From: Halovenus salina
GTDB lineage: Archaea > Halobacteriota > Halobacteria > Halobacteriales > Haloarculaceae
Length of the DNA: 64,000 nt
Reading direction: 5' to 3'
NCBI RefSeq assembly: GCF_026410925.1
Contig: NZ_CP112972.1
Span: forward strand, 248,001-312,000
Below the pieces are notes generated by a model. The model had not been told where the DNA came from, made no database searches, and saw only the letters and a list, made by a program, of their open reading frames with translations. A program made the position numbers and the translations under genes. This document shows, one piece after another, positions 8,116-16,086 of the stretch (within the stretch, counting starts at the first letter, position 1; the number at the start of each line of letters is the position of its first letter).

Positions 8116-10437
8116 TCAGTCGTCCAGCGCCGAGGAAACCGTATTGTCGGTTGTCTCTGAGTTGAACACCGACTGATTGTTGCCATCGATACTGAATGTA
8201 TCGAGTTCCACCTGGAGTTGTGTCGCCTTCTGACTGAGTGTCTCTGCCCGCTTGACGGCGTCGGTTAGTGCGGCAGTCTGCTCTTGAGCGGCCCCGGAGA
8301 CAGTGTCGGATTCGGTACTTACTTTCTCGGCCGCTGTCGCAACCTCCTCGATAGTCTCCGACACGGCACATGCCGAACTGGCCTGCTCGTCCATCGTTGC
8401 GTTGATCTCTTGGACGCGTCTGTTGACCTGTTGGGCGTCCTCGCCAATCTCTTCGAGCGCGGCGAGTGCCTCCTCGATGGTCGTCGTGCCAGTGACGACT
8501 TGTTCGTTCATCTCCCGGATATCGTCTGCCGTGCTGTCTGTCGTCTCTCGGACCTCCTCGAGTAACTGCTGAATGTCGCCGGTTGCTGTGGCTGTCTCGT
8601 CGGCGAGCGTTTTGATTTCGTCTGCGACGACCCCGAACCCGTCTCCGCTGCTGTCAGCCCGGGCCGCCTCGATGGAGGCGTTCAGTGCCAGCGTGTTCGT
8701 CTGTGCCGCGATATCTGCGATGAGGTCACTAATCGCCTGTATCTCCTCTACCTTGGCGTCGAGCCGCTCCATCTCTCGTACCGTCGCGTTTGATTTCTCC
8801 TCTATCGAATCCATCTCCGAAATCGCCGCCGAGGCTGCCGACTTCCCTCGGCGACCTGTCTGTGCTGTCTCCTCGGATATCTCCGTGGCGTCGCCGGCCA
8901 GCGCAGACACCTGGTCGGTGTTTGCTGATAACTCTCGTATCTCCTCGGTTGCGGTTTCGAGATTCTGTGACTGCACGTCTGCGTCGGCGGAGATTGCCTG
9001 AATTGACTCTGTGACTCGCAGACCCGCGTCGTAGCTCTCCTGTGAGGTATGATTCATTGCTTCGCTCGCAGTAGCGACCTCGTCTGCGAACGACTGAATC
9101 TGTCCGAACGTTGTCTCCAGTTCGGCCATCATCTCGTTGAATGACGCGGCAATCTCGGCCATCGCATCATTTTCGGTCTCGGTGTCCATCCGCCGCGTCA
9201 GGTCGCCGTCTGCGGCATCTGCCATCGCCTCACTGAAGCAGGTTGCCCTCGCTTCGAGATGTTCGTTGAGGGTTTCAGCCTCGCTGTGGGCCTGTTCGGC
9301 CTCAGACCGTGCCTGTTCTGCGGCCTGCCGTGCTGACTCTGCTCGCTCACACTCTTCTTCGACCTCTCGAATCTTGCGTCCAAGAGAGGAGCGTAGCTGT
9401 TCGAGTGCCCGGAATATGTCGCCAAACTCGTCGGTGCGCTCAGTCTCGACCGGCGTGTCGAGGTCGCCAGACTGGAGCGTCTCAGCCTCAGTGACGAGTC
9501 GCCCGACGGTCCGGACGGTATCGCGCCCGATTGTCAGCCCAAACGCGGCAAGCCCGACGAGCAACACCGCCAGCAAGAGGAGAATCCGGTTCGCCACGCT
9601 GCTTCTGAGTGCGTACGCCTCGTCGGTTTCGACCTGGTCTGTCACCACCCACGACTGACTGTCGAGACCGGCGTGCCCAATCGCGAGTTCGCTCCCGGCT
9701 GAGTATGTCCCGTATCCGCTGCCGTTGTACGTGGCCGCCTCCCAGGTCGGATCCTCTCGCAAAATTGCGGACTCGTTGGTCGACAGTAGTGTTGTTCCAT
9801 CCTGCCCGAGAACGCGAATCATGCGGTTCCTGTCGTTTCCAGTTCCCGCTAACAACAGCTGTTTCGACAGTTTGTGCAGGTCAACCACCGAAACCAGCAC
9901 CCGCCCGTCCTGACTTTCGGTCTCTTTCGCTGCCAGCAACACTGGGGTTCCGTCGCCGGTCCTGAACGGGGTCGAAAACGCCACTCCGACGCTGTTGTCT
10001 GCGGTCGTTCTCCGCACGCGCGTGAGTGCGCCCTCGGCGAGGGTCTGGTTGTGGGTCACCGTTCTCTCGGACCCAGTCTGGACCAGAACTTCGCCAGTCT
10101 CGCTATCGACGAGGTGGGCTTCCGTGATTGCGTCTCGCTCCGAGATGCGGGTGAGTGTGTCTGCAATTTGGAAGCTATCACCGGAGCGCACTGCGGTGGT
10201 GCGTGCCGAGGAGACGAGCTGTTGGTCTGTCAGCGTGAGCCAGTTGTCTAACTCTGCGGCTTCTCCTTGTGCTGTTGATATTAGCTGCTGTTGTGTTTCT
10301 TCAGTTATCTGCTGGTCGACAGTAATATAGATGTATCCACCTGCGACGCCCGTTACGACAAATATGAGAATCAATGCAAGAGAGAACCGTCGTTTGTAGT
10401 TACGTTTCAGGGCGAGCTTCTCTCTCAGTGAGCCCAT
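8116..10437 (-). CDS. Methyl-accepting chemotaxis transducer (Htr type)
   Basis: This transducer passes environmental signals to CheA/CheW. A membrane helix (about residues 17-38) is followed by an extracellular Cache-like sensor domain (about 39-280), a second helix (about 283-305), HAMP linker(s) with a long charged coiled coil rich in Ala/Glu (about 305-430), and the signalling domain. The tip of the hairpin is clear (IAAQTNTLALNASIEAARA, then GFGVVADEIKTLA). The 773 aa are typical of haloarchaeal transducers. No che genes lie nearby, so it works with a distant chemotaxis locus. The ligand is unknown; the sensor domain suggests a small molecule outside the cell. A TATA-like ATTTATAA (minus strand, 10468-10475) precedes the start by about 35 nt. 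Confidence 0.92.
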   Translation of the reverse strand: MGSLREKLALKRNYKRRFSLALILIFVVTGVAGGYIYITVDQQITEETQQQLISTAQGEAAELDNWLTLTDQQLVSSARTTAVRSGDSFQIADTLTRISERDAITEAHLVDSETGEVLVQTGSERTVTHNQTLAEGALTRVRRTTADNSVGVAFSTPFRTGDGTPVLLAAKETESQDGRVLVSVVDLHKLSKQLLLAGTGNDRNRMIRVLGQDGTTLLSTNESAILREDPTWEAATYNGSGYGTYSAGSELAIGHAGLDSQSWVVTDQVETDEAYALRSSVANRILLLLAVLLVGLAAFGLTIGRDTVRTVGRLVTEAETLQSGDLDTPVETERTDEFGDIFRALEQLRSSLGRKIREVEEECERAESARQAAEQARSEAEQAHSEAETLNEHLEARATCFSEAMADAADGDLTRRMDTETENDAMAEIAASFNEMMAELETTFGQIQSFADEVATASEAMNHTSQESYDAGLRVTESIQAISADADVQSQNLETATEEIRELSANTDQVSALAGDATEISEETAQTGRRGKSAASAAISEMDSIEEKSNATVREMERLDAKVEEIQAISDLIADIAAQTNTLALNASIEAARADSSGDGFGVVADEIKTLADETATATGDIQQLLEEVRETTDSTADDIREMNEQVVTGTTTIEEALAALEEIGEDAQQVNRRVQEINATMDEQASSACAVSETIEEVATAAEKVSTESDTVSGAAQEQTAALTDAVKRAETLSQKATQLQVELDTFSIDGNNQSVFNSETTDNTVSSALDD

Positions 10438-10547
10438 GTTATTCTGTTTTGACAGACAGTGATGAGGATTTATAATACTGATATATACGAGTATATTTCC
10501 GTATTATCTCTCGCCGATTCACCAGCTCTTGCCTTGCAGTCACTCGG

Positions 10548-12002
10548 TCAGGGCGCGGCTACTTGTTGTACTCTGCTAGGCCGGTCTATCTGAGAGCTCG
10601 CTGACTCATCGGCGCTCTGTTGGAGCACGATGTCGAGAGAGTTGTTCTCACCGTCGACCGCTATCGCGTCTCTGAAGCCCTGTGGTCCCGCGAGAACCAC
10701 GACAGACCGGTTGCCCGCGCGACGAACGGCGATGTCGCTGGCATCGTCGTCGGCCCGACTGGTGAGCGTCCGGTTGAACGCCTCGGCGAACTCGGTCGCG
10801 TCGTCTGGGGTGTCCCAGTGTGTCGCCCAGGCAAACGCCGACCCGTTTTCGTTTCTGTATCGGAACAGTTGGTCGTTCCCCCAGCCTTTCGTGGCCTCGT
10901 CGGCGACAGTCCCCTCTGCGTGAGCAGTGAGAGCGACGTGAACGAACAGCGCTCCGAGTCGGTCGTCGCCTGACCGTTGACGAGTCCAGCCCTCACGGTT
11001 GGCCTCTGCAGAAAATGCGACCTCACTGGGGGCCGTATCGTTGTAGGTCGGGTGGAGAATCGCCTCTGTGCTCGGTGGGGTGTCGTCCGTGTAGACAGAG
11101 CCGAGTTCGCTGGCGGAGTCGAGCACGCTCTCGAAGTAGTGGCCGCCGTGGTGGTAGGGGGCGTAGGCATAGACCTGCTCGACGGGCGCATCGTCGTACT
11201 GGCGGTCGAACCGACTCACCTGACTCAGGTCCAGGTCCATGCTGTCGGCATACTGGTCTGCGGTGAACACCGCCCCGCCTTCGACGAGTGACCGGTACAG
11301 CATCAGCGACTCGCTCGTCGAGAGGTCGAGTTTCCCGAGAAGGGCAGACCGGGACCACCCCTCGTCCATCTGAACGGTGTGTGTGAACTCGTGGGCGAGC
11401 AACAACCCGAAGCGGTCTGTGCTGTTCCTGTATTGCTCGACGGCCTCTTCGTTGACGACAACGGAGTCCGGCCCTCGTGCAACCGCGGCCGCGGCTGCGC
11501 CGGTGGTCCCTCCGTCCGACTCGTTGGTGAGTCCCATGTACTCGAAAAACGGTCGGTCCGTCTGCCCCGACCTGTAGTCGAGTTCTTCGACGCTGACCGT
11601 TGGCGCGTCGGCGTCCGAGCCGAGCAGGTCCCGGGTCAGGTTGTAGACGCGGTTCTCGTCGACGGCCAGTCCTGTATTCGTTATCGGACCGCTCGTGGCC
11701 TCTGTCGCTGTGGCGGAGCCAGACTCTGCGTCCTCACTTTCCGTGTCATTGCCATCTGGAGTACGCGACTTGTTATCTGAGACGGAATCACCATCTCTGT
11801 CGCCGTCCTCCGGGCTGTCGCTCGCACTCTGATTGTGAGTAGTAGGCGTGTCGATGGCTTCTGGGGTTTCGGTTCCGAGTTGATTCTCCCCATCGCTATC
11901 GGCGTCATCGCCGAACGATGTCGGCATCGAACAGCCACCCAAAACGACGAACACGGCGAGTCCGACGACAAGCGTTAGTATCTTCAGGCCCCTCAGATTC
12001 AT
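10548..12002 (-). CDS. Hvo_1808-like surface lipoprotein with HExxH motif
   Basis: The protein starts with a lipoprotein signal (MNLRGLKILTLVVGLAVFV... with lipobox VLGGC at about residues 20-24), so it is probably anchored to the outer face of the membrane. A low-complexity Ser/Thr/Asp/Glu spacer follows (about 30-120), typical of haloarchaeal surface proteins. The folded part carries LLAHEFTHTVQ, an HExxH zinc-binding motif. The overall layout matches the haloarchaeal Hvo_1808 family. The ATG at 12002 is chosen over an upstream start at 12113 because the signal peptide begins there and a TATA box lies 26 nt before it. Peptidase activity is possible but unproven. Confidence 0.75.
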   Translation of the reverse strand: MNLRGLKILTLVVGLAVFVVLGGCSMPTSFGDDADSDGENQLGTETPEAIDTPTTHNQSASDSPEDGDRDGDSVSDNKSRTPDGNDTESEDAESGSATATEATSGPITNTGLAVDENRVYNLTRDLLGSDADAPTVSVEELDYRSGQTDRPFFEYMGLTNESDGGTTGAAAAAVARGPDSVVVNEEAVEQYRNSTDRFGLLLAHEFTHTVQMDEGWSRSALLGKLDLSTSESLMLYRSLVEGGAVFTADQYADSMDLDLSQVSRFDRQYDDAPVEQVYAYAPYHHGGHYFESVLDSASELGSVYTDDTPPSTEAILHPTYNDTAPSEVAFSAEANREGWTRQRSGDDRLGALFVHVALTAHAEGTVADEATKGWGNDQLFRYRNENGSAFAWATHWDTPDDATEFAEAFNRTLTSRADDDASDIAVRRAGNRSVVVLAGPQGFRDAIAVDGENNSLDIVLQQSADESASSQIDRPSRVQQVAAP

Positions 12003-12023
12003 GTCCTGTCTTCTGACTGGCCA

Positions 12024-12031
12024 AATATAAA
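12024..12031 (-). promoter_or_regulatory. TATA box of the surface lipoprotein gene
   Basis: TTTATATT on the minus strand is centred about 26 nt before the ATG at 12002. It decides that start against the longer frame beginning at 12113. Confidence 0.55.
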
Positions 12032-12084
12032 CGTCTGATACCTGTTTCACGCGACGAGAACTGTACGCTCGTCTCGGTGGGTAC

Positions 12085-12390
12085 GGAACCAGGACCGATT
12101 TGAACCACGTCAAAGAAGCTGCGCATTCAGCGCTCTCACGTTCGTTCGAGCCGAGAAATGCGCGGGCCCGGATTTGAACCGGATGAAGACGTGCTCACTG
12201 CGTTGCGCGCGCCTTCCAGGGTTCGAATCGGTCCTGCTCTTCGCTCATATTCTCGCTTCGCTCGAAAATTCGCTCATGCGCGGGACCGGATTCGAACCAC
12301 GAGGACTTCGCATCGCTCGTCCTCTGGGCCACAAATCCGCTCCTGCTCCTTCACGGCAAACTGCTCGCTGCGCTCGCAGTTTTTGTTCAG
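12085..12390. repeat. Array of tRNA 3'-end fragments and hairpins
   Basis: No protein gene is supported here. The stretch holds degenerate copies of the 3' end (T-arm plus acceptor) of the adjacent tRNA-Leu. TGCGCGGGACCGGATTCGAA begins at 12277 exactly as at the real tRNA (12391). A variant TGCGCGGGCCCGGATTTGAA begins at 12159. A weaker T-arm-like copy lies at 12085-12108, and an oppositely oriented T-arm motif GGTTCGAATCGGTCC at 12220-12234. Between them are small palindromes such as GAGGAC...GTCCTC and CTGC...GCAG. These are most likely left-over attachment-site copies from elements that integrated at the tRNA gene. Confidence 0.6.
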
Positions 12391-12475
12391 TGCGCGGGAC
12401 CGGATTCGAACCGGCGGACCCCTACGGGACAGCGTCCTAAGCGCTGCACCTTTGGCCTGGCTCGGCTACCCGCGC
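12391..12475 (-). tRNA. tRNA-Leu (anticodon TAG)
   Basis: On the minus strand the 85-nt sequence begins GCGCGGG and ends CCCGCGC plus discriminator A, giving a perfect 7-bp acceptor stem. The anticodon stem CAGCG/CGCTG encloses the loop CTTAGGA, so the anticodon is TAG (Leu, CUA codons). The T-arm reads CCGG-TTCGAAT-CCGG and a long variable arm (TCCCGTAGGGG) marks it as a class II tRNA, as expected for leucine. CCA is not encoded. No intron is seen. Confidence 0.95.
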
Positions 12476-12523
12476 GCATCTCTCTATTCTTTCACCATCA
12501 TCAAGAACGCTTCGCTCTAGGGC

Positions 12524-12536
12524 GGTATTTATTACC
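12524..12536 (+). promoter_or_regulatory. TATA box of the TFB-like gene
   Basis: GGTATTTATTACC is centred about 28 nt before the GTG start at 12558, fitting a leaderless mRNA. Confidence 0.45.
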
Positions 12537-12557
12537 CACCACGACCAACAAACTGTC

Positions 12558-12866
12558 GTGTATCGCGCCAGCGACGAACGGGACAATGCCGACTGGCTCG
12601 CCCAACTCGAAGTCGCGGCCGACCGGCTCGAACTGGAGACCGATGCTCGCTCGCGTGCCCGGGATGTCTTTCTGTCGACAGTCCCCGACGAAGACCGATC
12701 GAAGCAGACGACGCTCGCGGCCTCACTCTACGTTGGTGCACTGGTGGCCGGCGACGAGCGCTCGCAGCAGTCCGTTGCCGACGCTGTTGGCGTCTCGCGG
12801 CTATCGGTTCAACAACACTGGAAAGACCAACTCGAAGCCGCCGGTCTGGAACCGCCCGGCTGGTAG
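12558..12866 (+). CDS. Small TFB/TFIIB-like cyclin-fold protein
   Basis: The 102-residue protein looks like one of the two cyclin repeats of archaeal TFB. The segment AASLYVGALVAGDERSQQSV followed by ADAVGVSRLSVQQHWK matches the end of a TFB repeat with its DNA-contacting helix-turn-helix. The zinc ribbon, B-finger and second repeat of true TFB are absent, so it cannot act as a general initiation factor by itself. It may bind DNA or modulate a full TFB. The start is GTG, and a TATA box supports it. Its end abuts coaD on the opposite strand (convergent). Confidence 0.7.
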   Translation: MYRASDERDNADWLAQLEVAADRLELETDARSRARDVFLSTVPDEDRSKQTTLAASLYVGALVAGDERSQQSVADAVGVSRLSVQQHWKDQLEAAGLEPPGW

Positions 12867-13361
12867 TCAGTCGGTATCGGCGCTCATCCGGCCGTCACGC
12901 TCGGGGGTCACATGTCCGTGCTCGTCGATTTCGCCCCGAAGAATGCGCGTCGAGGTGATAACCTCCCCGTCGTCAGCGTGGACGAAGTCGACCACTTCCA
13001 ACTGCAGTGACTCCATACCGCGCTGGCGGCGAATCTCGTTGACTCGCTTGCCGCCAGTCTTGGTCTCCGGCGAGACGACGAGTGCATCGAACGCCTCTTC
13101 GGTCGCTATTCCCGTCGGCTCGGCCAGCTTCTGAATCTCGAACTCGCGGTCGTACTCTCGGGCATAGGTTTCGAGTTCGGCACGAAGCGCAGCTTCGCGC
13201 TGCTCGAATGCGCGGACCGGTCGTTTTTCGCTACGGGTCTTGGGCGCAAGCGAGTCGCTCGTCAGGCCCACGGTGACTGTTCCGAGCTCGAATGCTCGGT
13301 CGAACAGCGCCCGGTGGCCGTCGTGAATCGGGTCGAACGTCCCGCCCAGCGCGACTTTCAT
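12867..13361 (-). CDS. coaD: Phosphopantetheine adenylyltransferase
   Basis: Transfers AMP from ATP to 4'-phosphopantetheine, giving dephospho-CoA in coenzyme A synthesis. The N-terminus shows the nucleotidyltransferase fold motif GGTFDPIHDGH (residues 6-16, the T/HxGH signature). SPETKTGGKRVNEIRRQRG is the second conserved block near the C-terminus, and ITSTRILRGEID takes the place of the ISSTxIR motif. Length 164 aa fits the archaeal/eukaryotic-type enzyme. It is convergent with the TFB-like gene and separated by 51 nt from the HTH gene upstream on the same strand. Confidence 0.9.
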   Translation of the reverse strand: MKVALGGTFDPIHDGHRALFDRAFELGTVTVGLTSDSLAPKTRSEKRPVRAFEQREAALRAELETYAREYDREFEIQKLAEPTGIATEEAFDALVVSPETKTGGKRVNEIRRQRGMESLQLEVVDFVHADDGEVITSTRILRGEIDEHGHVTPERDGRMSADTD

Positions 13362-13412
13362 ACCACTGTAGAAACTCTCGCGACCTTTAGCTTCTGCGAA
13401 GCGGTACGGGTG

Positions 13413-14015
13413 TTACTCGTCGTCTTCGTTGTCCTCGGAGTCGTTTCCGTCGGACGTGCTCTCGGCGGAGTCCTCTTCGGTGACGGTTATCGTCACAGGA
13501 TCGGACCCGTTCTCCGATGACTTCGACCGGTCCATGTAGTTGTCGAGGTTGAAAACAGCGTTCAAGTGGTGTTGGATGTCGTCAACGACTTCGCCGACCA
13601 AGTCACTCGGCGGAATTGCACTGTACTCGTAGGGGTTGTTGCCGGCACCAGCATTCTGGCGCTTGCCACGTGTGACGATATCGTCCTCGTGGAGCGAGGC
13701 CAGCGCCTCACGCACCGTGCTGGGGTACAGTCCGGTGCGCTCGGCGATTTCGTCGCTGGTCTGGTCCTGTGCAGAACGCAGGCTGATATAGATTCGTGCC
13801 CGTGTCTCTGTCTCCAGTATCCAGGCAAGCAGGTCGATGAGTCCCTCGTCGAACTGGTCGATTGCCTTGTCGGCGCTCTCGCCGAGGCGCTCGCGGACCT
13901 CCGACCCGACAAGCTCCTGGCCGTGGTCGGAGTCACCGTCCTCGTCGCCGACAGTGCCATCTGCGTCGACAGACTCCTCCCCTCGCTCTCCGTCAGGTGT
14001 ATCATCCGTAGACAT
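13413..14015 (-). CDS. Winged-helix transcriptional regulator with acidic tails
   Basis: The 200-residue protein has a winged helix in the middle (about residues 75-135): ARIYISLRSAQDQTSDEIAERTGLYPSTVREALASLHEDDIVTR reads as helix-turn-helix plus wing. Both ends are extremely acidic (DGERGEESVDADGT..., DSAESTSDGNDSEDNEDDE). Such tails are common in haloarchaeal DNA-binding proteins. The target is unknown. A TATA-like GGTTTAAACC lies at 14049-14058. It resembles small haloarchaeal TrmB/ArsR-like regulators of unassigned role. Confidence 0.75.
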   Translation of the reverse strand: MSTDDTPDGERGEESVDADGTVGDEDGDSDHGQELVGSEVRERLGESADKAIDQFDEGLIDLLAWILETETRARIYISLRSAQDQTSDEIAERTGLYPSTVREALASLHEDDIVTRGKRQNAGAGNNPYEYSAIPPSDLVGEVVDDIQHHLNAVFNLDNYMDRSKSSENGSDPVTITVTEEDSAESTSDGNDSEDNEDDE

Positions 14016-14070
14016 GCGTTGCTTCTAGAAGGACGAAAGCGGCTGTTCGGTTTAAACCCTTGGCTCATTC

Positions 14071-15303
14071 TCACTCGAAGTCAGTGAGGGGGCGCTGGCG
14101 GGACGACCGGCGACATTCAGCGGCTGTGTTATCTGTCGGGTCACCGTCGTTCGTGTCCGCCCACTCACCCAGTTTCGACTGGCTTTCGCCGGTAAACGAG
14201 AGGTTTGCGACCCTGACACCGAGCTTTCGGACCCGGGATCCCTGGAACTCCTCGAACAGTTCCGTAGCGACCTCCTCAACGAGGCGCTCGTCTGCGACCG
14301 GTCCCGGCAGGCTCCGGGCACGAGTCTGAACATCGTACGGCGGCGTAACCACCTTGATGCTGATGGTCTGATAGAGCACATCGCGGCTGCCGGCACGCGT
14401 TGCGACGGCACGGGAAAGCGTCTGCAGGCGGTCGTGCTGGCGGTCTGGGTCGTCTGTCGGTCCAGCGAAGGCCGACTCCCGGGAGAGGCTCTTTGGCTGT
14501 CCCCGTGGCTCGACGGACCGCTCGTCTTCGCCCCGTGCGAATCGGTAGATGCGCCGGCCGCGCTCACCGAACCAGTCGTCAAGGTCTGCCGGGTCGGCAT
14601 TTGCGAGGTCACCAGCCGTCTCGATACCTGCCTCTCTGAGCCTGTCGGCGGTCACCGGGCCGACACCGTGGACCGATTCGACATCGAGTGGCGCAAAAAA
14701 GCCCGCGACATCGCCGGGCCTGACAACCACGAGTCCGTCTGGCTTGTCGTGGTCGCTGGCCACTTTCGCCGCGCTCATGGTCGGCGCGACGCCGACGCTG
14801 GCTGTCAAGCCCACCTCCTCTGAGATTGCTGCTTTCACCGCCCTCGCGAACCCCTCAACCGATTCCCAGTCTGTCTCCTCGCTCACGTCGAGATAGGCCT
14901 CGTCGATGCTCACCTCTCTGAGGACCGTCGCTCGCTCGTCGAGGATAGCTTTGATATCGGCAGCCACGGACTCGTAGTACTCCATATCGACTGGACGATA
15001 GAAGGCAGCCTCCGCGACATCGAGGTCGTCGCGCTTTGCTGCGGTATGCTTTCTGGGGAGTCGCTCCAGTGCCGTCGAGATGGCCTGTGCGCTCTCGACG
15101 CCGTACTCACGAGCCTCGTAGCTCGCGGTCGCGACAGCGCCGATGGTGTCTCCCGGCTCGTATCCCATCCCGACGACGACCGGCTGTCCCCGGAGTGCAG
15201 GCTCGCGAAGTCGCTCACAGGCCGCGTAGAAACAGTCGATGTCGACGTGACAGACCAGCTGGTCGTCGACATCGGTCCCTGGAAGGCGTGAGGGACGGCC
15301 CAT
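14071..15303 (-). CDS. dinB: DNA polymerase IV (Y family)
   Basis: Error-prone lesion-bypass DNA polymerase. The catalytic acidic residues are visible in CHVDIDCFYAACE (near residue 20) and EVSIDEAYLDVSEE (near 115). The little-finger region and HhH segments (VESVHGVGPVTADRLREAGI) follow. The last residues QRPLTDFE fit a PCNA-interacting box (QxxLxxF), which would tether it to the sliding clamp. Length 410 aa is normal. The minus-strand sequence AAATTTAAG at 15325-15333 is a plausible TATA box. Confidence 0.93.
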   Translation of the reverse strand: MGRPSRLPGTDVDDQLVCHVDIDCFYAACERLREPALRGQPVVVGMGYEPGDTIGAVATASYEAREYGVESAQAISTALERLPRKHTAAKRDDLDVAEAAFYRPVDMEYYESVAADIKAILDERATVLREVSIDEAYLDVSEETDWESVEGFARAVKAAISEEVGLTASVGVAPTMSAAKVASDHDKPDGLVVVRPGDVAGFFAPLDVESVHGVGPVTADRLREAGIETAGDLANADPADLDDWFGERGRRIYRFARGEDERSVEPRGQPKSLSRESAFAGPTDDPDRQHDRLQTLSRAVATRAGSRDVLYQTISIKVVTPPYDVQTRARSLPGPVADERLVEEVATELFEEFQGSRVRKLGVRVANLSFTGESQSKLGEWADTNDGDPTDNTAAECRRSSRQRPLTDFE

Positions 15304-15624
15304 ACGACCACTGCGTGTCCGTCCCTTAAATTTCTCTCCCGAAAAATACCACGAGGATGCTGGCCAGCGAACTCGTGGCGCGTTGCCTGGACTGCGGTGC
15401 CAATTTACAGCTCCCTGCGACGGTGGTTCCCGCCGGAAGCCCCACGTATTAGGGCCTCATACAATTGTTACCATGCAACATACTTGAATCTTGGGACAAC
15501 AGCCAACAGTGAGACATCCATCGTCCTAGCTTACCGAAAGATGCAGATAATCCGGTGCTGAGTCGGCCCGTTTTCAGGCATCTGCCGGACAGCAGGTGAC
15601 AACCAACAGCTCCGTCACAGCACG
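15304..15624. other. Intergenic stretch upstream of dinB
   Basis: About 320 bp between the dinB start and the esterase pseudogene. The first part carries the dinB promoter and a possible mini-gene (15357-15452). The rest (15453-15624) is lower in GC than its surroundings (for example CATACAATTGTTACCATGCAA near 15459). I see no further gene, RNA or repeat in it. Confidence 0.4.
15357..15452 (+). CDS. Possible 31-aa CxxC mini-protein or gene remnant
   Basis: An ATG frame of 31 codons encodes a CLDCGANLQLPATVV core. It looks like the first half of haloarchaeal small zinc-ribbon proteins (LysW-like, CxDCGA.. .LP..VV), in which a second CxxC follows. Here the frame stops before the second pair of cysteines, so it is either a truncated remnant or a chance frame. 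It lies just upstream of a decayed gene, which fits general decay of this stretch. Confidence 0.25.
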   Translation: MLASELVARCLDCGANLQLPATVVPAGSPTY

Positions 15625-15682
15625 ATGACAGACAACTTCGCACCAGAGACCAGTAGTACAGCACTCACAGAGTATACGCTTT

Positions 15683-15690
15683 GCCTCCAG
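15683..15690. repeat. 8-bp target duplication, left side of element copy 1
   Basis: GCCTCCAG stands immediately left of the element and again immediately right (16079-16086). The empty site reconstructs an intact esterase frame, proving this is the insertion point. Confidence 0.85.
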
Positions 15691-16078
15691 GGTACTGTTC
15701 AGATAAGAGGCTGCAGAAATTCGGAAGACAAGAAAGCCCTCGGGGCTCTCAACTCCCGCGTTCCGAAAGACTCGCTCCGCTCGTCTTTCGTCGTTCCGCT
15801 CATGCTATTCGCGGAACACTCGCTGCGCGTGGTTCGAAAGAGCGGAGCTCTTTCGTCATCACGAAAATCTTTGATTTTCGAACGACTTCGGCCGCAAGCG
15901 GCCTGCAGTGTCTCCTCACGGCGCAACGCGCCGTTCGGACGGGCCGAGGCGGCAGTGCCGCCTCGCGGCTTACGTCGTCGGGGTTCGCCGAGAGCCCCTC
16001 GCCCTTTCAGTCCACCAGGGTTCGGCTGATCGTGCGGCAGAAACTGGCTCGCCGATTGGCGCTTATCTGAACACCGCC
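15691..16078 (+). mobile_element. 388-bp MITE-like element, copy 1 (IS6-type ends)
   Basis: The ends are inverted repeats: left GGTACTGTTCAGATAAG and right (reverse complement) GGCGGTGTTCAGATAAG, 14 of 17 identical. The element is flanked by a perfect 8-bp direct repeat GCCTCCAG. A second copy of identical length lies inverted at 35996-36383. No credible transposase frame is inside. The interior is a chain of short hairpins with mostly 2-3-nt loops. The GG...TGTT end and 8-bp duplication resemble IS6-family elements, so it is probably a non-autonomous derivative mobilised by a transposase elsewhere. Confidence 0.85.
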
Positions 16079-16086
16079 GCCTCCAG
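16079..16086. repeat. 8-bp target duplication, right side of element copy 1
   Basis: Second copy of GCCTCCAG; see the matching site at 15683-15690. Confidence 0.85.

Noticed and set aside
12158..12520. Plus-strand frames encoding motifs such as ARDRIRTGG
   Set aside because: This is the conceptual translation of the tRNA T-arm/acceptor sequence and its copies; such frames are known artefacts and have no protein-like composition.
15453..15624. Lower-GC stretch as possible origin or small RNA
   Set aside because: No repeats, TATA box with following structure, or conserved RNA features could be seen.
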